Positions 37,891-49,859 of a stretch of 64,000 bases of DNA are shown here, piece by piece (the stretch's first letter is position 1; each line of letters starts with the position of its first letter). Origin of the DNA: Lumbricus rubellus (taxonomy: Eukaryota > Annelida > Clitellata > Crassiclitellata > Lumbricidae); the NCBI GenBank assembly GCA_945859605.1, contig OX243825.1, positions 28,462,412-28,526,411 on the forward strand, in the 5' to 3' direction. Both the position numbers and the translations under genes were made by a program. The notes under the pieces are model-generated. The model was given only the letters and a program-made list of their open reading frames with translations. It was not told the origin of the DNA and made no database searches.

Positions 37891-38193
37891 AGTTGTGGCC
37901 AGTGCTTAAAGTGTAAAAAAAGAAGTGCCTGGACGCTGTATTGTAATTGGTCGTCAGTGGCGGCGCCGATGGCGCGAAGTTGCGAGTGCCGAAGGCACGA
38001 AGCCCGTCCCGACTAGGGGGTCTGGGAGAGCGTCGTAAGCTCCCCCAGCGACCAGCGTATTTTTGGCTGTGTCGACCTCAAATGGAGCCATTTTTTGGCT
38101 CTTTTTGCCAGCTATTTGTGAGCGAAAACTTCAAAAATAAGTGGTTTTTTTAGTGTCGCAAGCTACAAGGATAACATTCATTCATTCATTCAT

Positions 38194-38868
38194 TCATTTC
38201 AAGAACTTATATAGCGCCTCTTCAAGAAATCCACTCAGAAGCGCTCCCAGTCCAACCACGGTGAACAAAAAAGTTTTAAGGAGCTTGTAGAACACTGACG
38301 AGTCGACCCTAGGCAGCAAGCGCATCTGCAACGGGAGACTATTCCAGACAGAAGGACCTACAACTGAGAAAGCACGACGCTGACAGGTTGATGTTTCAAC
38401 ACGCGGGACCAAAAGCTTACCGCTAGAGGCAGAGCGAAGGGCTCTGCGAGAAAGGACAACAGATAATGGACAGCAGAGTTCACACAGATAAGTCGGGGCA
38501 CAGCCATGGAGGCAACGCCAAACCAGTGAAGCAATTCTGTATTCGATGCGCTGTGAGATAGGGAGCCAGTGTAGAGTATCACGAATGTAAGATGAAACGG
38601 ATGCATATTTGGGGATTCGACCAATTAGCCGGGCTGCAGACCGAAGAACAGGGTCAAGTCGGGATATCAATAATAGAGGCAAACCAACCAGAATAGAGCA
38701 ACAGTAGTCCAAGCGGCTGGTAACAAAAGCATGAACAAGGGTAGCAGCAGAGTTCTCTGATAAGGAGCGAGAGATGACCCGTAGCTGACGAATTTGGTAG
38801 TAACAGCCACGAGTCAGCTGGTTGACATGTTTTGAGAAACTAAGTTCTTCATCAAGCATAACACCCAA
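38194..38868 (-). pseudogene. CR1/L2-like LINE reverse transcriptase, C-terminal part (copy A)
   Basis: The minus-strand frame runs from VRDLGVMLDEELSFSKHV through HAFVTSRLDYCCSILVGLP, LHWLPISQRIEYR and GPSVWNSLPLQMR to the end of ORF2, about 225 codons. The 3' end has the AGGCGCTATATAAG hairpin and an (ATGA)n tail (38174-38193 on this strand). It is separated from the upstream RT part (40637-41114) by the 1.76-kb insertion at 38878-40636. Confidence 0.9.
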
Positions 38869-38877
38869 GTCCCGGAC

Positions 38878-40636
38878 GCATATAGGCATTCCGTACCCGA
38901 TTTCGTAGCATTGTCAGCCTTGGGCGCCTTTTCATTGGCCGATCCCATATTATGAATATTCATAACCAGTGACATCATTAAGCACGTTTTGTTTACAGAC
39001 TGCGGCTTGCGTTGGCAATATCATTAATCTTAGGCTATTATATATGTTTAATAACTCGCAGCCTTTGCGTCCATGATGCCTAGTAGGCTATATGGCAATT
39101 ACCTGCTAAGATTTATAAAGTGCTTTAATAAATAGATAGCCTACACCAAACAGTTTTTCATATAATGGGATAAAGCTGCGTTGCGTCATTTATTATTGGG
39201 CGGATATGCTTTGTAATTAAACTGTTTTTAGCTCCATGTAGCCTTTGCAGGCTGTCTGTTCAACCAGTATAGTTAAGATTTATGTATTCTGTTATTTCTG
39301 TAATCTGAGTTCCTGCAAACTGTTTCAACTGCATAATTGTACAATGTAACCGATTGCGGTTTTTCAACCGGATTGTTGAATAGACGACAATTATTAGTAT
39401 ACTGAGCACGCAAAAATTTAAACACCAGATTTTAGTTTAATAATTGTATTTAAAAAGTAAGCAATTGGCAGGTAGGTCAAGCTGTAAATGTTAGGACTTC
39501 GCTATGTCTGAATCGTGACAAGCTGTCATTAGACTATACGTTGCGGCCTGTCAACCATATTGTTGAATAAAGATAATATTATTTATCGATAAGGCCTAAA
39601 AAAATGTTGTGTTTCCGGTAACAGAGCTAAAAAAAATTGGGTAGGTAGGTCGGAAAATATTTTTATTTTGTAAAATATTTTTATGCAGTGACTATCCGAA
39701 AAAGTATACCCCACTAGTCTTTTTTGCACGCTGAAACAAAGTACGTGTTCTAAGCAAGTATAAACTGCCTATTTCCCGACTGTCTGCACCTGAAACTGCT
39801 CTAGAAACAGTCCTATTAATTTCATTTTGTTGACGTCTCTTATGTTATGTCAATACAAATGTTTTTTTAAAAATTTGAAAAAAAATTAAATTTAAAAAAA
39901 AAAAAATTTGAAAATTTTTTTTTTAATAAAAATTTTTTACAAAAATATTTGGGTCGCGGCCGTAAAAATGGGTCGGTCGCGTTACCGGAAACACAACAAT
40001 TTTTTTACGCCTAAGCAATCATAGCAGAGTAACGCTGATGTTTTTAGCGAATGCCTTTCTATTATGTAAAGCCATAAGGCTACTGGCATTCATATTAATG
40101 CTTTTATTGGTAGGCCTGCTTACGCTATTCATAATTCAGCAGTAGGCTAACGTTCAATCTTACATGGCTGTTTTAAGGAATTTTGAGAACTGCATAACGC
40201 CACATCTCCTTCTTTCCTTTCCCATCCTCCATGGTAAATTACTTCCAATCGGAAGACAATGACCTTTTTGCTAGTTTTTAACTGTACAGAAGTGTTTCTA
40301 CAAATCTATTCCTGTCAGGAAGTCAGAACGTGGAATTAGAAGGTCTTTGAACGTGGATGCAAAGGGTTCTGATTCGTGATTCAAAATAATCAAATTCGAA
40401 CAATTTGAATGAAGATAACTGTCACACATCTTAATAAAACGTATTTAGGCAATTGCGCATAGACTACACATAGGTTTAAATTTAGGATGATTTTCACTAG
40501 AACCGAGATTGACATGAACACTTTGAACAGGCACTAAACACGTCATTTGTTATGAATATTCATACTCTGGAACCGGCCAATGAAAAAGCGGTATGGCTTG
40601 CAATGCTACGAAATCGGGTACGGAATGCCTATATGC
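38878..40636. mobile_element. long-TIR element with 9-bp TSD nested in the LINE (copy A)
   Basis: The ends GCATATAGGCATTCCGTACC and their complement extend as imperfect inverted repeats of about 120 bp, including GAATATTCATAA near each inner border. GTCCGGGAC (9 bp, itself nearly palindromic) is duplicated at both sides and joins the two LINE halves in frame when one copy is removed. A 9-bp TSD with long TIRs suggests a MULE-like element; no transposase is present. Confidence 0.8.
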
Positions 40637-41114
40637 GTCCCGGACAGAATCAAAAAAGGTAGCATGGGGAAATGCTTTAGCGACGGCACAACGATCAACA
40701 TTTGCCAGTCGTCTACGTCCACCCAACCAGATGAATTGAGTTTTGGAAGCATTAAGTAGGAGGCGGTTAGAGGCTAACCAGCTAGCCAGCTTATCCATAG
40801 CATGACACATATGCTGAACTACCTCCAGAATATTGTCAGGGTGGCAGTGGGTGTACGCTTGAACATCATCAGCAAAAAAGCTGGTGAAAAAGACCACAAG
40901 ATGTAAGCAGTGATCCTATGCCAGACGTATAAATAATATACAGCAATGGTCCCAAAACAGAACCCTGAGGGACTCCAAAAGGGGCAGGAACCCAGACAGA
41001 TCTGGATGTACCAAAGACAACAGAATTGGTACATGTACGTTCCATGACAGCCAAAGGAACCCACTTCTGGAAACGCTGTTTTAGATAAACAAAAACAGAA
41101 CATAGGCTATTCAA
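40637..41114 (-). pseudogene. CR1/L2-like LINE reverse transcriptase, palm motifs (copy A)
   Basis: The minus strand encodes RT motif B as GVPQGSVLGPLLY, then motif C as FADDVQAY and LNASKTQFIWLGG. Between them a T-run of six instead of five bases (GCTTTTTTGC) shifts the frame, so the RT is broken in both element copies. Upstream, at about 41118-41274, another LINE C-terminal piece (TGPAVWKNLPMNIHG) with one stop is fused on. Confidence 0.88.
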
Positions 41115-41782
41115 TAGTTATATATTTAAAGCGAATAGGTGAGCACGCAACAGTTTTTTAAAGAGGAGATTAGGCGCACCATGGATATTCATAGGAAGAT
41201 TCTTCCAAACAGCTGGGCCAGTTTTCTTAATTTAGAACTTGCGAGTGTTGGTGTGAGCAATTGTCGGTCTATAGCCTAGTTGGAGGCTTTTCTAGCACTG
41301 TAAGAGTTAATCGTCGAACCGGTGTTAAAAAGTTGGCTGTCAACAATAAAAATTTTATTGTAAAAGAGAATGGTTTTGTTTTGACCGTAAGTTCCCGCAG
41401 CGGGGTCTGTTTTTATATCTATAGGCTCTTTTGCCAGCTATTTGTGAACGATAAAGTCGCGAAAACTTCAAAAATAAGTGTTTTTTCAGTGTCGCAAGCT
41501 ACCAGGATAACAATAAAAATCAAAATGTTATTGTAAAAGACAAAGGTTTTTGTCTTGACCGTAAGCTCCCGCAGCGGGAGCGCATTTTTGGCTGTGTCGA
41601 CCTCAAATGGAGCCATTTTTAGGCAGTCATGGCCGGTCGTCCGTAACTGCATGGACGCCGTCCATGCAGTCATGGACGACCGTCCAGGCAGTGCTGGCCA
41701 AATAAGTGGCAGGACGGCGTCCAGCCTCGAAAATAAGTGCCTGGACGCCGTCCATGACCGTCCTGGCACACTTTAAGCCCTG

Positions 41783-43058
41783 GTTGTGGCTTATATAGGA
41801 CTAAGCCTTCGATAGCGTCTCCTCCCATTGTTTAAAAATTTCAGATCTCTTAAGCCGTCATCTGAAGATAATTTCTCATACATGTAATTTTATTGCGCAA
41901 ATACATATACGTGGTTTAAGACTTCAATAAATGTCTCCTCCCATTGTCTCATTCTTAACATTTTCATACCTTTAGGGTTTATTCTATAGTAGGCTTAGCA
42001 TTTTAAGATGTCATCTTGACAAAATTGCTCATAATGGATAAACAGTGGATAAAACTGCAGAAATTTCTGATGATATTTATTAAATATTTCTGATATATTG
42101 GGGAGGGATATAACCACCTCCGTCCCTCCCACCACCCACTTTGGATGGGACCGACTCCGCTGCCCAAACCTTATTTATTTTTTATGTCACGCTATTTATT
42201 TCTTTTCTGTCTTTTATTATTTTCCTTATCTTTATTTTTTCCTGATATTCCTCACGTTTTCAGCCCAATCTCAAGGTTTCAGATAGCCTGATTGATGTCA
42301 TTATTTAATAATAATGTTTAACGTCATCATTTAAAAGATACATGATGTAGAAAGTAAAAAAGGTTTAAATTTTAAAATGCAGTTTAAGATGTAAAAAGTC
42401 TAATTATTTCCATTTCCGTTTTTTGTCGTTTTTTCCGTTAAATAATTTTTTTTTTTATAAAAAGACGTTCTTTTAATTCCGTTTCCATGGTTTTTTGTAC
42501 ATCTATGTCTTTTGGAGATGAGCAATTGAGTGTTTTGACAAAAAATACGTGCCTAGCCTACAGTAGCCTAGAACTGGTAGGCCTATTGGAAAACAAACTC
42601 TCGAACGCCAGGAGGCCCCTACAACGAACCGAACAACAAGATGCATTATGAGAGTTTAATGTCAATAATAATAGTGCAGCATCTCAAGCCGATCTCAACC
42701 AGGAAATTAATGAGAAACCACCGACTGGCTGTAGAATTTCTAATGCGCCGAATTATAAGGCAATTACTCTGTGATTTAAATGCAAGGTTCAGTTAGTGTA
42801 CGAAAACATCTGAAAAATGCAGCAAATTTGAACCTTATTTGTAATGATTTAAAATGCCTTTTTGAGGTATTGCTATGTGACATACGAAAGACAGAAGCAT
42901 TCAAGAGCTTCTGAGAGCAGGTGTATTTCGCTCCTATAGAGTTTACGGATTGCTAAAGGTGTAAGTATCAGTTCTCCAGTTCTGCTATTATAGCCTACCG
43001 TAATTTTATAAGCCTGCTGTGATATGATACAATTTGATAAATGATAAATAGAAGAGCA
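41783..43058. other. duplicated upstream module, gene 4 copy (right part), candidate 5' donor
   Basis: It aligns with 51420-52760 before gene 5 (for example TATTGGGGAGGGATATAA and GATGGGACCGACTCCGCTGC). GTAAGTATCAG at 42961, after ATTGCTAAAGGT, is the candidate donor of a non-coding exon. No gene is seen. Two TA footprints absent from the gene 5 copy are at 42564-42570 and 42578-42585. Confidence 0.55.
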
Positions 43059-43210
43059 GAAGTGGAAGCAGAGTAGGAGGAAAAAGAAGAAGATGATGAA
43101 TAAGATGAAGAAGAAAAAGAAGAAGAAAAAAAGAAGAAGCGGATGAGGATGAGGTTGAGGATGAGGATGAGGATGAGGTCAGATAGAAGAAAAATGAAGA
43201 TGACAGAAAG
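43059..43210. repeat. GAA-rich microsatellite upstream of gene 4
   Basis: Impure GAA/GAT/GGAT triplets at the position held by the larger GAA/GAT blocks before genes 2 and 3, and by the block at 52795-52960 before gene 5. Confidence 0.85.
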
Positions 43211-43350
43211 AATGAATAAGAGCAAGAAGAAATGGAGTTAAAGATCGTTAACCTGTACAGTATACATTCTATACTCAGGATGTTACTAGAGCACCGGATC
43301 TTTCGGTTGACACTTTAACGACTCTCGCTCATCTCGTTATAACCAACTTA

Positions 43351-43486
43351 ATGTCATGTCATGTCAATACGCCGACGTCGCTGCGCGACGGTTGGCTACA
43401 TGAGTGGACCAAAGTACTCCAGCAATATCTATCCTTTACAGTCCGCAATAGCGCCGCTCCTGATAAAACCGGTAAAACCGGTAAAT
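43351..43486 (-). mobile_element. short retroposed insert with (GACAT)n tail, TSD CCAACTTA
   Basis: A 136-bp segment absent from the same place before genes 3 and 5, flanked by CCAACTTA (43343-43350 and 43487-43494). On the minus strand it ends GTATTGACATGACATGACAT, a pentamer tail, as expected of a truncated LINE or a SINE. It separates the conserved 5' block of gene 4 from its start codon region. Confidence 0.75.
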
Positions 43487-43547
43487 CCAACTTAATACAA
43501 ATTAATTAATTTTTCTATTTCAAATGCGGTCAACAGCGAAGAACACG

Positions 43548-46500
43548 ATGATGATGATGCGCTTGTTGACTTGTCTCATCGTCCATCAATGTCTGCTGCA
43601 GCTGTGGCTCGGTGCAGAATCGGCCGCCATCGCTTCCTCGAAACACGTCACCGTCAGACCCAATGTAACCCGCGTCACCGTCAGACCCAATGGTAACCGC
43701 GTCATCACCAGAATCATCAGCGATCCAGCCGATTTTGTCAAAGACGCGGAGATGTTCAGGGAATTTCTATCCAATCTAGGCGATCTAAGAAGCTCTAATA
43801 TCGAAGACACGGAGTTGTATAATCGTAAGTACCGTATAATTATCATGCAGCAAATTATTTACTGGTCAGTCTAATCTACTGTAGGCTAAGTTGTTTATAA
43901 GAATTCATGGGGCAAGAAGAGGCACATCGCCTTCGACAATTCACAATTGACACCTATTTTGTGAACTACCAGTTCGGGGGTTTTAGCTTTTTTTTACCTC
44001 TAAAGGACTAATGAAACTAATGACGTAAACTTACAAAATGAAACGTATTAATTTATATTCAGAAACCAGCATTCTTAACTTCCTACCTTGCATTTTCCAG
44101 GCTCTTGGAAGAAATTGTGTGGGTTAATTCTGACCAGGGGCGCCGTTAGGCGTACGCACTTACGCAAGTGCGTACAGCGCGAAAAGGCTTAAAAAAATTA
44201 CGAATTGTAAATTAAAGAATTAAAGCGTGAAATATTATAAGCGATGAAAACCTTTTTAATCTATTGAAATTCTATAATTTTATAGAATATACTTACTTAC
44301 TTACATACACTCTAATAGAGAGCCATCTTCGCAGTCAGCGTCTTCGGGTATATCTTCGTGCTCCGGGAAAGCATTGATTAAAAATGAAGCGAGCAAGTAA
44401 AAAACTGGAAAAGTGACACTTATTTTTTTCTAACTACCAAATTTGAGTTTTTAACAAATGTTTTCGCATTAAAACACTAATGATACCAATGATACACACA
44501 GTGAAAGTCATAAATAATATTTATGTTTAGAAATCTCTATAGAAATAAATATATATATTGCCTATTTTTTTAACATCTAGGCTACTTTTGGATTTTTAAA
44601 AAATTTCGCACTTGGGAAACTATTCATATTAAAAATAATACACAAAATGAACTGAAAATTTTGCATCAAGAAACCTCTTTGAAAAAATACCCGTGTTTTT
44701 AATTTCCAGCGCTGTTTTTTCATGCTTTTGACACTGAAAAATTCAACCGTGACCATCGTAAAATTTTTGCCCCCTCCTGCGAAATTTTCTGCGGGCGCCC
44801 ATGATTGTTTCTTTAGGCCTATAGTGTATACATGCTCAATAGTGTTCTTCAGTGCTCGAGAGTCACCTCCCAGCATCATAAAAGCGTGATATTGTTTTGT
44901 CTTTAAAAACTACTTGAAATACTATTTGAAAAACTATTCCACAGTGTTAATTTTGGCTCACTAAACAGTGGCCAATTGTCTGATTTCTTGTGCAAAATTT
45001 GAGTATGTTGACCTATAGTTGAGGGAGAGTGCTCCAAGACGCCCATGAAAACGAAGATTGTGCTTTTCTTCTGTGTGGATTCCAAGAGAAATAGGCTACA
45101 TCAAACACAAAGAATGATTAAAAAAATTAAATTGGGAAGAACATTATTTTATTGAAGTTTTAAATCATGTCTATAGCCTAATGCAATGAGATAACAGGAA
45201 ATTTTGACAAGGATGTCATGACGTCAAAATGATAGCCTAAGCTTCTACCATCGCATGCAGTGTGACAAAAAAAAAATCGAAAATGGGGAGAAGCACATCC
45301 CGTTCCCAAACTCCTTCCCTGCTCGGCGATCATACTTTGGCCGCGAGTTCGTCCTTTAAAACCAGGACCAAGTCTCCGCCTATGTGAACAGTGGTGATTT
45401 CAATAAGTCTCCTATAAAAAAGGGTCAAAAAAAATTTCGCGCGCTTGCGCGCGCATATTTTCACATACTTTTAGGCACCCCTACTCTTCGGGTCAACTCG
45501 GCGCCTATGGTGATACATCATAATCGCCAGTAGCATATACGATATATATAATATACATACATATATATTATATAGCCTATATAAATATATAAGCTCGTAT
45601 CGATCGCTGTTCGCTTCATATTATTTTGTGCAAGTTGTGCGTACAGAAAAAAATCCTGGCGGCGCCGCTGATTCTGACCAATGTTTTGCCCCGACCCCCA
45701 TTGCAAAAATACATGCGTTCGCCATTAAAAATACTAATGAGGTACTTGAAGTGATGTAAAAATACAATAAGATTACAGAAAGTTAGATCCGAGACCTTTA
45801 AGATTGATTCATGGAAAATCCGTAGAAATATAGATTAAGTTTTTGCTTGTCCGGTTTGTTTTCGATTGCGTCTTAAGCTTTTTTTTACTGGGTCCCGTTT
45901 TTCATGGTGCGGCCAAGCGGCCATTTCTGAAGTAGGCCTAAATTCCCTAAAACATAGAAAAGTTTGATTATGAGAAACTTGTGTGTTAAATATTGAGCGA
46001 TCATGTTGCACTGGTGTTGATGCTGACATAAAATCAATTTTGGCGGTTTGATAACTTGTTTTGTATTGCAGAAGGCCTAAGTAATTACATGTAGATGAAA
46101 CTTTGTACAAGAAAAGTAGCATCTACCGGAGCTCATGAATACATAATATTGTAGCAGTTTTTCGCGCTCGACGTGTCGTAAGCATATAGATCAATTAAAT
46201 GGAATTTACTCAACTAATAGCCACGACACGGAGTCGTATAATCGTATATTGGAATATTAATCAATTAAAATTATTTTATCAGGCATAACATAAAGGAATA
46301 ACCGTGATCTAGTAACATTTAAGTCGTAAAACCGCTATCATAGATATTAAAGTTTTAAAGCACTGTTCGGAAGATAAGTGCAAAGCATTGGCTAAAAAAA
46401 CCATTATGTTTCAGAGCAGGACTAGGTATATTATGACTGATTCTATTTTAGCAGAATCAGCCATGTGCAACCGTGTATTCTTCTTCATCTTGCTCATCAT

Positions 46501-47722
46501 CATCATCATCATCATTTTTTTCTTCTCTTTTCCCTCTTCTTATTCTTCTTCTTCACCTTCTTCTTCTTCTTCTTCTTCTTCTTCTTCTTCTTCTTCTTCT
46601 TCTTCTTCTTCTTCTTCTTCTTCTTCTTCTTCTTTTTCTTCTTCTTCTTCTTCGTCTTCTTCTTCTTCTTCGTCTTCTTCGTCATCTTTTTCTTCTCCTC
46701 TCTTCCTCCTTCTTCTCCTCCTCCTAGTTCTCCTCCTCCTCCTCCTCCTTCTTCTTCTTCTTCTTCTTCTTCTTCTTCTTCTTCTTCTTCTTTTTATTCT
46801 TCTTCCTCCTCCTCCTCCTCCTCCTTATTTTTCTTTTTCTTCATCTTCATCTTCTTCTCCTCCTCTACCTCCTCCTCCTCCTCATTCTTCTTCTTCTTCA
46901 TCTTCCTCTTCTCCTTCTTCTTTTTCTTTTTCTTCTTCCTCCTCCTCATCTTCTTCTTTTTCTTCTTTTTCTTCTTCTTCTTCTGCTCTTATCTCTTCCC
47001 CTTCTCTCATACCTCTGCGTTTACATGATTGATGAAATCATTGTTAGCATCTATGTAACCTGTAGCCCGAAGGAATTAAGCCTTTAGTACGGTTAGATCG
47101 ACATTTAACTCTGGGTTGTACAGGTGAATACCTTCTTGGACGTCTTTAAATAACAAAAAGTCAAATAAGTATGCCTATGTCTGTAATAGAATAGTCTAGC
47201 ATAAAATAGTATTATAGATTAGCATATAGGCTAGGCCTAATAGAATTGAATAATATTCTTCCACCAACTGCAAAATCAATGCTGGCTTAATTATGCCTAA
47301 TAGTTTCAGTTATAAAAAAATTATTTTTAGACAATTATAATAGGTTAATTGATGGAAATTCATCGATCTACCTAAAAATGCAGCTATAGACACCTGGTAT
47401 AAAGACACTTGCTTATTTTTCGACCCCAATAATTCCTTGTTCTTTGCAACTCGTTCTAGCTTTCTATGGCTTATGCGAAGACTGCACCTGTGCCTCGAAG
47501 AACCTGTGTTGCTTTGACACGAGTCTAACTGCACCCTGTCCACACACCGTGTTCAAGATCGACAAGGACAACTCCAGTTTGAAGTGCAGCTGCAACCTGG
47601 CCACATGCTTCCAAGATGGCCGCGCGATAACCTGCTGCAAAGATATCATTGATTACTGCGCTCCAAGAATCTACTCGGAAATGCAGTCTCTGAATAACGG
47701 ACAAACCTTTCCACCGTATTAG
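43548..47722 (+). CDS. secreted cysteine-rich protein, array gene 4
   Basis: Exon 1 43548-43824 (donor C|GTAAGT) joins exon 2 47460-47722 (acceptor TCGTTCTAG) in phase 1, giving about 179 residues. The signal peptide matches genes 3 and 5 (MMMMRLLTCLIVHQCL), then VTVRPN units in a short duplication and a variable tail with DPADFVKDAEMFREFL. Exon 2 has all 12 cysteines, an N-S-S sequon and NGQTFPPY; it differs from gene 3 at about eight residues. An earlier in-frame ATG at 43524 arises because the TTTCAAAG|ACGG of gene 2 and gene 5 reads TTTCAAATGCGG here; I prefer the conserved start at 43548. The gene lies between the two oppositely oriented hAT copies. Function is unknown. Confidence 0.75.
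44135..45670. mobile_element. hAT-like element, 1.54 kb, 8-bp TSD, in gene 4 intron
   Basis: Ends CAGGGGCGCCGTTAGG and CCTGGCGGCGCCGCTG are inverted; ATTCTGAC is duplicated at 44127-44134 and 45671-45678. Gene 3 keeps the empty site (ATTCTGACCAATG, about 32801). No intact transposase is seen. Confidence 0.9.
46221..46246 (+). other. 26-bp copy of exon 1 end inside gene 4 intron
   Basis: The 26 bases starting CCACGACACGGAGTCGTATA are identical to 29761-29786, the last coding bases and donor start of gene 3 exon 1. They replace the TTGCAATGAAATTT-like sequence found at the aligned place in the gene 3 intron (about 33342-33357). Gene 4's own exon 1 end differs from it. Confidence 0.85.
46495..46995. 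repeat. TTC/CTC-rich array in gene 4 intron
   Basis: It corresponds in position to the TTC array of gene 3 but is less pure. The longest clean TTC run is at about 46559-46632. Confidence 0.95.
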
Positions 47723-47877
47723 TTGCATGTGGAGAGAATCCGGTTCTGAAGTTCCGTATAATTATTATTATCATTGAATGATATAAAAGCTGAATGCGCT
47801 CTATTTGCCACTATGTTGTGTAATCATGGGCATGTCCCTCTGGTATCATGCCTTCCATATCATGAAAAACTATATAC

Positions 47878-48493
47878 CACTGTGCCCCATAAAAAAACAC
47901 ACCAAAAACCTTTTCAAAAATCTTCTATAAAACTAAGCCAATTGTAATAAAAGTTTGTACGTTGTTTCTCAAATAATTTTGCCACAAAATAATTTTTACA
48001 TTTTACTTACTCACAGAAGTGGTTGCTGTTGGAGGCAGTGACGCAGACTAGGCGTGTTTGGAACATTTAAACAGAGATTAGTAACTTATAATAGGACAGC
48101 GCCCCAGCACATCGCGCAAAGGACACCATTGCGTTGCTGCGACGTGAAACACCAAGCTTCAATGGACCGGAACTCTGGCCAGCAAACTCACCAGACCTCA
48201 ATCCAGTTGACTACAGAATTTGAGGTCTAATACAGGAACGCGTCTACCAGACAGCAATACGGGACATCACCGAGTTGAAGGAGAACCTCATCGTTGTGTT
48301 GGCACAGTTGAAGCAAAGTGTCATTGACAAAGCTATTGAACAGTGGCGGCCAAGGCTGAGAGCCTGCGTTCAAGCGAAGAGACATCACTTCGAACATCTT
48401 CTTAAATGAAACATTACTTTTTCTTATTTAACATTAGACTTACATGCGTTTCATGACAAAGTTTTTTGGTGTGTTTTTTTATGGGGCACAGTG
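47878..48493 (+). mobile_element. mariner-like element, internally deleted, transposase relic
   Basis: Ends CACTGTGCCCCATAAAAAAA and TTTATGGGGCACAGTG are inverted, followed by TA on the right. The plus strand from about 48097 encodes QDSAPAHRAKDTIALLRRE, then ELWPANSPDLNPVDYRI with an in-frame stop, then VYQTAIRDITELKENL to a stop at about 48408: the C-terminal catalytic half of an IS630/Tc1/mariner transposase (PVDY type). It is a dead fragment inserted in the gene 4 3' flank. Confidence 0.88.
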
Positions 48494-49159
48494 TATGTAT
48501 TATGTACATATTATATAGGCTATATAGTCTGTGTATATAGGACCTACTTTTTAGGTCTACGATTTTACAACCGTGAAATTCGCCGTTCCGAACTCCTCAC
48601 TACAATGAGATCCATTACCGGCGACACTTTATTCTCACTTTGTAGCAAAATGTTTTAACGCTTCTATTAATAATGTTACATTACTTTATTGTAACTTCGA
48701 TGGCGGACTTTACATTTTTATCTCGATGTCCCCTCAGGCTATAATTGCTAATGGTGTAGGCCTACTAAAATCTATGCTTTATATAGGCTAATTCAGTCTG
48801 ATTTGAATTTTATTTCCGAATTGACCATGGCGTAGTCAGTCGGCCACTCGTGTTATTGACCATACTATTTAGTATGTCATCGGTGTTCTCACGTGAATCT
48901 CAATCTGCAACAAAGTTAGCTTTGCGAATAAAAATGTTTTGCCAACAGCTACAGACAATGACCATTAAAGCTGCAAGATTCAAGTCGCTGTCGAAGCTGA
49001 TTAAATAGACTATCTGTTACTCCAGCAAAGGCCATCCTTGTCTGATGAAACTTTCCATGAACATGGTTAAGTGAAGTGAAACGAGTAGACATTTTCATAT
49101 AAGCTAATGCCATGCGATGGACATCGGTTAGTCGTGCCAACTATTACTGCTTGCCTCTA
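48494..49159. other. intergenic, no gene recognised
   Basis: AT-rich sequence with no protein-like frame; nothing else noted. Confidence 0.5.
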
Positions 49160-49168
49160 TTTCCAGAA

Positions 49169-49765
49169 CGAAGTGACTAGCGGACCGCCAGGCGGCAGTC
49201 CAATTTCAATTACTAGCGGACCGCCAGTCACGTGTAACCTGTCACATGAGTAGCCTAACGAGTCTTGATTCTTGAATATTGTTACAATGGCGGCAGTTAC
49301 CGATAGTTTGTTTTATGTCGGACAAAAATTTCGAGAAACAAGGAGAAGGGAAACGAGAAACCATTTAGATGATATAGCCTATAGTATAAAATTATAATAG
49401 AAGTTTGATTAACGAAGATAAATTTTGGTGCAAATAGCCGAGATTTGATAATCCTGTCAACAGTGGTCCCAAATTATACCACTCAATGCACTCATCCCAA
49501 CATGCAAAGCGTGAGGGTCGGTTAGGGCTCAGGTTAGGCGTCGTGATGGTCGGTTAGGGTTAGTTTTAGGGTTAGTGCAGTCATTCTGCTGAAATTGAAG
49601 CTGAACTGATGAACAATCGTCGATACGTCGCGCTCTAATTTTATTGCATTCATTGGCAGCCATATTGTCTGGCGGTCTGCTAGTATTCCGTATTGGACGA
49701 CCGCCACTGGCGGTCCACTAGTATTTGAAATTCGAGGGCCGCCTGGCGGTCCGCTAGTCACAGCC
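49169..49765. mobile_element. long-TIR element with 9-bp TSD (MULE-like), contains TTAGGG-like core
   Basis: About 60-bp inverted ends rich in GTGACTAGCGGACCGCCAG are flanked by TTTCCAGAA (49160-49168 and 49766-49774). A core at 49511-49580 (GAGGGTCGGTTAGGGCTC...) is nearly the reverse complement of 62563-62632 in an otherwise different MITE. Confidence 0.8.
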
Positions 49766-49859
49766 TTTCCAGAAAGCAAGGTCAACAATATTAACAGTTG
49801 CTATAATAAGAATTTTGTTTTCGACTCTTTAACATTTTGCTGATGAGTGTAACTAAATG

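Larger units (their letters stand above)
37900..41782. mobile_element. hAT-like element, 3.88 kb, copy A (with nested LINE and nested TIR element)
   Basis: TIRs CAGTGCTTAAAGTGT and ACACTTTAAGCCCTG are flanked by a perfect 8-bp duplication GTTGTGGC (37892-37899 and 41783-41790). The element is the reverse complement of 56282-60162. The differences I found are one CATT unit (+4 here, at 38174-38198) and an A-run of 13 against 15 bases near 39894. All shared reading frames give identical peptides. GGACGGCGTCC-type subterminal palindromes lie at 41636-41770. It has no hAT transposase and so must be moved in trans. Confidence 0.92.

Noticed and set aside
44090..44125. Conserved TTTTCCAG|GCTCTTGGAAG in introns of genes 2-5 as an extra exon
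   Set aside because: An acceptor-like word is present, but no conserved donor or open frame follows in all copies and the gene 3 copy has CATTAACCAG; intron homology by duplication explains it.
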